This document shows positions 58,456-64,000 of a stretch of 64,000 nucleotides of DNA, one piece after another. How positions within the stretch are numbered: position 1 is the first letter of the stretch; each line of letters opens with the position of its first letter. The stretch is from Aalborgiella sp963841045. GTDB lineage: Bacteria; Pseudomonadota; Gammaproteobacteria; Burkholderiales; Burkholderiaceae_C. The DNA lies in contig CAWJBD010000001.1 of NCBI GenBank assembly GCA_963841045.1, positions 496,001 to 560,000 of the forward strand, given 5' to 3'. The position numbers and the translations under genes are program-made. The notes beneath the pieces are model-generated. The model had not been told where the DNA came from. It saw only the letters and a program-made list of their open reading frames with translations, and searched no databases.

Positions 58456-58836
58456 TTATTTCAATTCTGCTTTAGCACCAGCTTCTACAAGCTTCTTCAA
58501 AGCAGCATCGGCATCAGCTTTAGATGCGCCTTCTTTGACTGCTTTAGGAGCACCATCAACCATGTCTTTAGCTTCTTTGAGGCCTAAGCCAGTGATTTCG
58601 CGAACTGCTTTAATCACAGAAACTTTGTTTGCGCCTGCTTCGAGAAGCATGACGTTGAACTCAGTTTTCTCTTCAGCAGCTGCAGCGCCACCAGCAGCAG
58701 CGCCGCCAGCAGCAGGTGCTGCCATAGCAGCAGCGCTAACGCCAAATTTCTCTTCGATGGCTTTCACCAAATCGTTGAGTTCCATGACCGTCATGCTGTC
58801 AAGAGCGGTCAAAAATGTGTCTTTATCAAATGCCAT
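58456..58836 (-). CDS. rplL: Ribosomal protein L7/L12
   Basis: 126 residues. The N-terminal dimer domain (MAFDKDTFLTALDSMTVMELN), an Ala/Gly-rich hinge and the C-terminal factor-binding domain (EKTEFNVMLLEAGANKVSVIKAVREITGLGLKEAKDMV) are intact. Multiple copies form the ribosome stalk. AAGGA precedes the ATG; an in-frame TTG lies within that ribosome site. Confidence 0.97.
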   Translation of the reverse strand: MAFDKDTFLTALDSMTVMELNDLVKAIEEKFGVSAAAMAAPAAGGAAAGGAAAAEEKTEFNVMLLEAGANKVSVIKAVREITGLGLKEAKDMVDGAPKAVKEGASKADADAALKKLVEAGAKAELK

Positions 58837-58921
58837 TTTTATTTCCTTCAATCAGGGCCTTAGCTCATTCAATATGAATAGCCCCAAAAATTTTTAAGTT
58901 GCTTACAAATGCCGCAAACCC

Positions 58922-59422
58922 TTAGGCTGCGACTGCTTCGCCTTTTTTCCCAGCTACTGCGGCCAGCACACGTGCTGTACGAGAGATTGGGGATTGCATC
59001 AAGCCCAACAATTGCGCCAACAACACTTCTTTTGAAGGGATGTTTGCCAACTGCTTCACGCCATTGACATCCAAAGCTTTACCGCCATACGCACCTGCAC
59101 GAATGACCAATTTGTCATTGGTCTTCGCGAAGTCAGCTACCACTTTCGCGGCGGCTACTGCGTCTTCAGAAAAGCCATAGATCAGCGGACCTGTCATTTG
59201 GTCAGCGACAACTTCAAAACCGCTACCCTGCACCGCACGACGTGCCAAGGTGTTTTTCAACACACTCAGGCTAACGCCATTGCTACGTGCAGAGGAACGC
59301 AGTTTTGTCATATCGGCAACCGTAATGCCACGGTATTCCGCTATCACAAGCGTTTGAGCTTTAGCTGCGAGGCCGTTCACTTCATCAATGACGGCTTGTT
59401 TCTCACTGCGATTAAGACTCAA
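58922..59422 (-). CDS. rplJ: Ribosomal protein L10
   Basis: 166 residues. It begins SLNRSEKQAVIDEVNGLAAKA with ITVADMTKLRSSARSNGVSL, and carries the C-terminal helix that holds L7/L12. GGAG precedes the start. The leader upstream (59423-59727) should carry L10 autoregulation. Confidence 0.97.
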   Translation of the reverse strand: MSLNRSEKQAVIDEVNGLAAKAQTLVIAEYRGITVADMTKLRSSARSNGVSLSVLKNTLARRAVQGSGFEVVADQMTGPLIYGFSEDAVAAAKVVADFAKTNDKLVIRAGAYGGKALDVNGVKQLANIPSKEVLLAQLLGLMQSPISRTARVLAAVAGKKGEAVAA

Positions 59423-59727
59423 GATTTACTCCTTAATATACATTTGACTTATCTGTTTTAGATTTGCCATTTGCATGCCACTGTTTCAGCGACCAACTGT
59501 TTTGGAAATTCCAATGCAGCGGGATCGCCATCTGCGTTGGTGATTTGCGTATGCAAAAATTTAAGTGTGATCATTACGAATAACCCTCACACACCAACGG
59601 TCTTGGATGGCCTGACAGTTGCATAAAACAACTATCAGCCCACCACATCAAGCCAACATTAAGATTACTCTGAATGTTGACTTAAATTTTTTACGCCATA
59701 TCAAGCGTTTCAAACACGCCTCAGCAA
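59423..59727 (-). promoter_or_regulatory. rplJ leader region
   Basis: About 305 bases without a gene. On the minus strand a CAACATT...AATGTTG hairpin (about 59656-59681) lies just after rplA, with TTGATA- and TAAAAAATT-type promoter-like text near 59690-59710. L10(L12)4 represses rplJL by binding its leader in other bacteria; I can see structure but not the exact binding site. Confidence 0.55.
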
Positions 59728-60427
59728 TTAAGCTGCAGCAACTGTTTGCGAATCCACACGTACGCCCACACCCATGGTGGAAGATACGGCGACTTTCTTC
59801 AAGTAAACACCTTTGCTGGTTGCTGGCTTGGCTTTTTGCAATGCATCTATCAATGCAGCCAAGTTGCCTTGCAATTTGTCATTGTCAAACGAGCGACGAC
59901 CAATGGTGGAATGCACGATACCTGCTTTGTCAACACGGAACTGCACTTGACCAGCTTTGGCATTTTTAACTGCCGTTGCCACATCTGGCGTAACCGTACC
60001 CACCTTAGGGTTAGGCATTAATCCGCGAGGTCCTAGAATCTGACCCAATGTACCCACAACGCGCATGGCGTCTGGCGCAGCAATAACCACTTCAAAAGGC
60101 ATATCGCCAGCTTTAACCATGGCTGCCAAATCATCCATACCAACGATATCAGCACCCGCTGCTTTCGCTTCTTCAGCTTTAGCGCCTTGTGCAAATACCG
60201 CAACACGTACAGTTTTACCCGTACCGTTTGGCAATACAACAGCACCACGAACCACTTGGTCAGATTTCTTGGAGTCAACGCCTAGTTGCACAGCAACGTC
60301 AATTGACTCATCGAACTTAGCCGTTGCGTGCTCTTTGACCAACACCAAAGCATCTGCTAGAGGCGTACAACTTGTTGCCATCAACTTTACCAACTTGGGT
60401 TTTTTGTTTTTTGGTGAGCTTGCTCAT
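59728..60427 (-). CDS. rplA: Ribosomal protein L1, frame broken by one base
   Basis: About 232 residues when repaired. The true start is the ATG at 60427, overlapping the rplK stop (ATGA), giving MSKLTKKQKTQVGKVDGNKL. At 60364 an extra base shifts the frame; without it KLYPLADALVLVKEHATAKF follows, the family sequence. The rest (VAVQLGVDSKKSDQVVRGAVVLPNG, GPRGLMPNPKVGTV) is intact. L1 forms a stalk and can repress its own operon. Loss would be very costly, so an error is likely. Confidence 0.94.
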
Positions 60428-60858
60428 ACCACGCCCTCCGAAGTAACGCCCATAGAACGTGCTGTACCAGCAATGGTACGTACTGCAGCGTCTAAATCAG
60501 CGGCTGTCATGTCTTTCATCTTTGTTTTCGCAATTTCTTCTAGTTGAGCGCGAGTGATCTTGCCAACTTTATCGGTATGCGGACGTGGTGAGCCTTTGTC
60601 CAATTTAATCGCTTTCTTAATCAAAACAGTCGCAGGGGGAGTTTTGATAATGAAAGTGAAGCTCTTGTCTGCAAATGCCGTGATAACCACGGGCAATGGC
60701 AAACCTGGCTCTACGCCTTGAGTCTGCGCGTTAAACGCCTTGCAGAACTCCATGATGTTCAAACCACGTTGACCCAATGCTGGACCAATTGGTGGTGATG
60801 GATTGGCTTTACCTGCTGGAACTTGCAGTTTGATAAAACCGACGATTTTTTTCGCCAT
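60424..60858 (-). CDS. rplK: Ribosomal protein L11
   Basis: 144 residues. Starts AKKIVGFIKLQVPAGKANPSPP with the GPALGQRGLNIMEFC motif, and ends with AARSMG-type rRNA-binding helices (IAGTARSMGVTSEGVV). It shapes the GTPase-associated centre and is the RelA-sensing protein, relevant to relA in this window. AAGGAG lies before the ATG. Confidence 0.97.
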   Translation of the reverse strand: MAKKIVGFIKLQVPAGKANPSPPIGPALGQRGLNIMEFCKAFNAQTQGVEPGLPLPVVITAFADKSFTFIIKTPPATVLIKKAIKLDKGSPRPHTDKVGKITRAQLEEIAKTKMKDMTAADLDAAVRTIAGTARSMGVTSEGVV

Positions 60859-60990
60859 GATTTTCTCCTTACGGGTAATAGCGCTCTAAATGAATATGAG
60901 CTCCCCGGGGTTAACAACTCTTTAAACCACGCAACCACTTTGTGATTGCTTGTCTATGCGCCGAGTCGAAAAGCGCAAAATTTAAATTTC

Positions 60991-61572
60991 TTAAGTTTTC
61001 TCGATTTGGCTGAATTCCAACTCAACGGGTGTAGAACGACCAAAAATGGTAACGGCTACACGCACTTTGTTCTTCTCGTAATTGACCTCTTCGACAGAAC
61101 CATTAAAGTCTGTAAACGGACCTTCTTTGACGCGAATAAATTCACCCACTTCAAATTCAACTTTGTGTCTTGGTTTTTCAACCCCTGATTGCATTTGTGT
61201 CATGATTTTCTGAACTTCTGCTTCAGAAATCGGTGAGGGACGATTTTTTCCACCACCAATGAAACCTGTCACTTTATTGGTGTGTTTGATCAAATGCCAT
61301 GTGTCATCGTCCATGACCATTTCTACAAAAACATAACCTGGGAAGAATTTGCGCTCTGTGGTCTTTTTCTGACCATTCTTGGTTTCAACCACTTCTTCGG
61401 TGGGCACCAAAATACGACCAAATTTAGATGGGAATGCAGACTGTGCAATGCGCTCCATGATATTGCGCTCCACAGCTTTTTCCATGCCCGAATAGGCATG
61501 CACAACATACCAACGCAAATCTGGATTTGCATTCGCTGCTGATTCACCCGCTGTCGCCAGAGCTTCAATCAT
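60991..61572 (-). CDS. nusG: Transcription antitermination factor NusG
   Basis: 193 residues from the ATG at 61572. The NGN domain has RWYVVHAYSGMEKAVERNI and FFPGYVFVEM, and the KOW domain has FEVGEFIRVKEGPFTDFNGSVEEV. NusG couples RNA polymerase to ribosomes and to Rho. The start overlaps the secE stop (TAATG), so the two are translationally coupled. Confidence 0.96.
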   Translation of the reverse strand: MIEALATAGESAANANPDLRWYVVHAYSGMEKAVERNIMERIAQSAFPSKFGRILVPTEEVVETKNGQKKTTERKFFPGYVFVEMVMDDDTWHLIKHTNKVTGFIGGGKNRPSPISEAEVQKIMTQMQSGVEKPRHKVEFEVGEFIRVKEGPFTDFNGSVEEVNYEKNKVRVAVTIFGRSTPVELEFSQIEKT

Positions 61573-61955
61573 TATTTTCTCCACCCTAAAAGCAAGTCAA
61601 AAATGACCCATTCAATCGTCTTGTCGGTACCCCACAAGAAGAGCGCCATCAACACAACAAAGCCAAACACATAAAGCGTCATTTGAGTCGCTTCTTTGCG
61701 GCTGGGCCAAACTACTTTTTTCACTTCGCGTGTTGAATCGCGTCCGAAACCGACCAAGTCTTTACCCGCTTGTGCGGTAAATAAGACAAACCCGGCCGCA
61801 ACAAGTCCTGCTAGCAAAGCACCCCATTGCACCAATTGACCTTGCTTACTCAGCATGTAAAAAGCAACAACAGCAGCCACAACCAAGCCCGCAACCAATG
61901 CGAGTTTGATTTTTTCTGCGCCGCTGCCGACGGTTTCTACTTCTGCGTTTGCCAT
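61572..61955 (-). CDS. secE: Preprotein translocase subunit SecE
   Basis: 127 residues with three membrane helices; the conserved cytoplasmic STREVKKVVWPSRKEATQMT segment precedes the last. SecE clamps SecY in the translocon used by SecA. The ATG at 61955 was chosen because the longer frame reaches back into tRNA-proximal sequence without a ribosome site. Confidence 0.95.
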   Translation of the reverse strand: MANAEVETVGSGAEKIKLALVAGLVVAAVVAFYMLSKQGQLVQWGALLAGLVAAGFVLFTAQAGKDLVGFGRDSTREVKKVVWPSRKEATQMTLYVFGFVVLMALFLWGTDKTIEWVIFDLLLGWRK

Positions 61956-62000
61956 ATATTCCTTAATCTTTGCACTATCTCCATTGACCACCTTACCAGG

Positions 62001-62076
62001 TGGCAGGGGCAGTAAGAATCGAACTTACAACCTTCGGTTTTGGAGACCGACGCTCTGCCAATTGAGCTATACCCCT
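62001..62076 (-). tRNA. tRNA-Trp (CCA)
   Basis: Acceptor AGGGGTA/TGCCCCT, anticodon loop CTCCAAA (anticodon CCA), T-loop TTCGATT and encoded CCA. It lies between tuf and secE, the conserved place. Confidence 0.96.
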
Positions 62077-62100
62077 AGAGAGCTACTTAAAGTCAAAAAC

Positions 62101-63291
62101 TTAAGCCAAAATCTTAGCCACAACACCCGCGCCGACGGTTTTACCGCCTTCACGAATCGCGAAGCGCAAGCCTTCTTCCATCGCAATCGGGCTGATCAAC
62201 TTGACTGTGATCGACACGTTGTCGCCTGGCATCACCATTTCTTTGCCTTCTGGCAACTCAATCGCACCGGTTACGTCCGTGGTACGGAAGTAGAACTGGG
62301 GGCGGTAGTTGTTGAAGAATGGGGTGTGACGGCCACCTTCGTCTTTGGACAAGACGTAGATTTCTGAGGTGAAGTGGGTGTGTGGCTTGATGGAGCCTGG
62401 TTTGCCCAAAACTTGACCACGTTGAACTTCTTCACGCTTGGTGCCGCGCAACAAGATACCGACGTTGTCGCCAGCTTGACCTTGATCCAACAACTTGCGG
62501 AACATTTCCACGCCGGTGCAGGTGGTTTTGACGGTGTCGACGATACCGACGATTTCGATCTCTTCGCCGACTTTGATGATACCGCGCTCGATACGACCAG
62601 TTACCACAGTACCACGGCCAGAGATGGAGAACACGTCTTCCACTGGCATCAAGAAGGCACCGTCTACGGCGCGTTCTGGTGTGGGGATGTAGCTGTCCAG
62701 CGCTTCAGCGAGTTTGATGATGGCGCCTTCGCCCAATGGGCCTTTGTCGCCTTCCATGGCGAGTTTGGCTGAACCACGGACGATGGGGGTTGCGTCGCCT
62801 GGGAAGTCATACTTGTCCAGGAGTTCGCGCACTTCCATTTCGACCAATTCCAACAATTCTTCGTCGTCAACCATGTCGCATTTGTTCAAGAAGACGATGA
62901 TGTAAGGTACGCCCACTTGGCGTGCCAACAAGATGTGTTCGCGGGTTTGAGGCATTGGGCCGTCAGCGGCTGAACAAACCAAAATAGCGCCGTCCATTTG
63001 GGCTGCGCCGGTGATCATGTTTTTCACATAGTCAGCATGGCCTGGGCAGTCCACGTGGGCGTAGTGGCGGGTTTCTGTTTCGTATTCAACGTGCGCTGTA
63101 TTGATGGTAATACCGCGTGCTTTTTCTTCGGGTGCTGCGTCGATTTGGTCGTAGGCTTTGGCTTGGCCACCAAATTTGGCTGCCAATACGGTCGTGATCG
63201 CAGCAGTGAGGGTTGTTTTACCGTGGTCAACGTGGCCAATCGTGCCGACGTTCACGTGGGGTTTGGTACGTACAAATTTTTCTTTTGCCAT
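62101..63291 (-). CDS. tuf: Elongation factor Tu
   Basis: 396 residues, full length. GTPase motifs GHVDHGKTTL, DCPGHADYVKNM and NKCDMVDDEEL; the effector region and the C-terminal domains are typical. It brings aminoacyl-tRNA to the ribosome. Many betaproteobacteria have a second copy in the str operon, outside this window. Confidence 0.98.
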   Translation of the reverse strand: MAKEKFVRTKPHVNVGTIGHVDHGKTTLTAAITTVLAAKFGGQAKAYDQIDAAPEEKARGITINTAHVEYETETRHYAHVDCPGHADYVKNMITGAAQMDGAILVCSAADGPMPQTREHILLARQVGVPYIIVFLNKCDMVDDEELLELVEMEVRELLDKYDFPGDATPIVRGSAKLAMEGDKGPLGEGAIIKLAEALDSYIPTPERAVDGAFLMPVEDVFSISGRGTVVTGRIERGIIKVGEEIEIVGIVDTVKTTCTGVEMFRKLLDQGQAGDNVGILLRGTKREEVQRGQVLGKPGSIKPHTHFTSEIYVLSKDEGGRHTPFFNNYRPQFYFRTTDVTGAIELPEGKEMVMPGDNVSITVKLISPIAMEEGLRFAIREGGKTVGAGVVAKILA

Positions 63292-63364
63292 TTTAAATTC
63301 TCCAATAAAGAATGAAAACTACTGAACTAATACAAAAATACTTAAAAATATCTCAACAATAAAC

Positions 63365-63439
<75 letters not shown>

Positions 63440-63489
63440 TTAATCTCTACCTATATATGGTCAAAAATTTGCCATAAACAGGCAAATAC

Positions 63490-63563
63490 TGGAGCGGAAT
63501 ATCAGAATCGAACTGATGACATCAGTTTGGAAAACTGAGGTTTTACCATTAAACTAATCCCGC
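63490..63563 (-). tRNA. tRNA-Gly (TCC)
   Basis: Acceptor GCGGGAT/ATTCCGC (one G-U), anticodon loop TTTCCAA (anticodon TCC), T-loop TTCGATT and encoded CCA. Confidence 0.95.
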
Positions 63564-63601
63564 AAATTTGCCCACCATACTCATGATTAACTCGCTGTCA
63601 C

Positions 63602-63687
63602 TGGTGGAGAGAGCTGGATTCGAACCAGCGTACTCGTAAGAGGGCAGATTTACAGTCTGCTGCCATTAACCACTCGGCCATCTCTCC
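63602..63687 (-). tRNA. tRNA-Tyr (GTA)
   Basis: Acceptor GGAGAGA/TCTCTCC, anticodon loop CTGTAAA (anticodon GTA), a long variable arm as in all bacterial tRNA-Tyr, and encoded CCA. First gene of the tRNA-tuf transcript. Confidence 0.96.
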
Positions 63688-63701
63688 GTGACGAACCTAG
63701 G

Positions 63702-63730
63702 ATTATAGCAAGTATTTACCCTATGCTGAA
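63702..63730 (-). promoter_or_regulatory. Promoter of the tRNA-Tyr/Gly/Thr-tuf transcript
   Basis: A perfect TATAAT (63702-63707) lies about 15 bases before tRNA-Tyr, with TTCAGC as a weak -35 at 17 bases. The short distance fits a start a few bases before the tRNA. Confidence 0.72.
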
Positions 63731-63747
63731 TGGTTTGATTAGACGAT

Positions 63748-64000
63748 TTACCAATTAATTTCGTCCAAACCTCTTTCTCGCAAAAACTGATTTGCTAACG
63801 CAAAGTGCTGACAGCCCAGAAAAGGTGCAGGTGGCCGCATCGCGGATAATGGTGAGGGGTGATTTGCGCACAAAACCAGGTGCCGCCCAGTCAATGCAAC
63901 TGCTTCTTGCAATAGTCCCTGTTTGGCTTGGGCATGCGCACCCCATAACATAAAGACCACGCTGCGTTTGCATGTAGCAATTTTGCGGATAATCGCATCA
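63748..64000 (-). CDS. ung: Uracil-DNA glycosylase, C-terminal part
   Basis: The 5' end lies beyond the window. The visible 83 codons read DAIIRKIATCKRSVVFMLWG, AHAQAKQ, and the DNA-binding loop ANHPSPLSAMRPPAPFLGCQHF with the catalytic His, ending NQFLRERGLDEINW. Ung removes uracil from DNA to start base-excision repair. Confidence 0.93.
   Translation of the reverse strand, partial: DAIIRKIATCKRSVVFMLWGAHAQAKQGLLQEAVALTGRHLVLCANHPSPLSAMRPPAPFLGCQHFALANQFLRERGLDEINW

Overview
The window comes from a chromosome of a betaproteobacterium, most likely Burkholderiales and close to Comamonadaceae. The evidence is gene order (hisE-HIT-tatABC; petABC-sspAB; argJ-ATPase-mutT; ahcY-tlyA-metF behind an SAH riboswitch; tRNA-Tyr-Gly-Thr-tuf-tRNA-Trp-secE-nusG-rplKAJL-rpoBC) and two dispersed short repeats of a kind I associate with that family. 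Base composition looks more AT-rich than usual for the family (by eye, not computed). I see no prophage, IS element or CRISPR array.

Layout. 1-4.0 kb (+): end of hisE, a membrane protein, a HIT hydrolase, the Tat export system and an isovaleryl-CoA dehydrogenase. 4.1-25.5 kb (mostly -): DsrE-like protein, gshA, FKBP isomerase, two YceI proteins with a cytochrome b561, a thiol redoxin, the glutathione-dependent formaldehyde pathway (frmA/fghA), tRNA-Val, relA, a hydrolase, an MFS transporter, an acidic protein, plsY, an aldo-keto reductase, a complete type-1 binding-protein ABC transporter and an acyl-CoA synthetase. 25.5-34.5 kb: hydrolase, metF-tlyA-ahcY (methyl cycle), a coiled-coil secreted protein, an HtrA protease, a Nif3-like protein, pdxA, mscL. 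34.7-49.6 kb (mostly +): cytochrome bc1 complex, sspAB, tRNA-Thr, dciA-like gene, M23 peptidase, secA, argJ, AAA+ ATPase, mutT, a TM2 gene that looks like a lone integron cassette, a NUDIX hydrolase, serS and an RsuA-like protein. 49.7-63.7 kb (-): the transcription/translation supercluster. The right edge cuts into ung.

Two features stand out. First, a palindromic repeat of about 50 bp occurs eleven times. Five copies lie between genes, or overlap a gene end, and six sit inside the reading frames of conserved proteins (serS, pdxA, the Nif3 gene, tlyA and twice in the acyl-CoA synthetase) without breaking them. One of the intergenic copies supplies a stop codon. This resembles the protein-inserting palindromic elements of Rickettsia and would be a comparable system in a free-living betaproteobacterium. 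pdxA also carries a second, GC-rich repeat in frame.

Second, eight single-base frame disruptions fall in otherwise intact genes, including the essential secA, rpoC (twice) and rplA. Seven need one extra base removed and one needs a base added. Several share an (C/G)CC-T context. Sequencing or assembly error is the simplest explanation, but the shared context deserves a read-level check.
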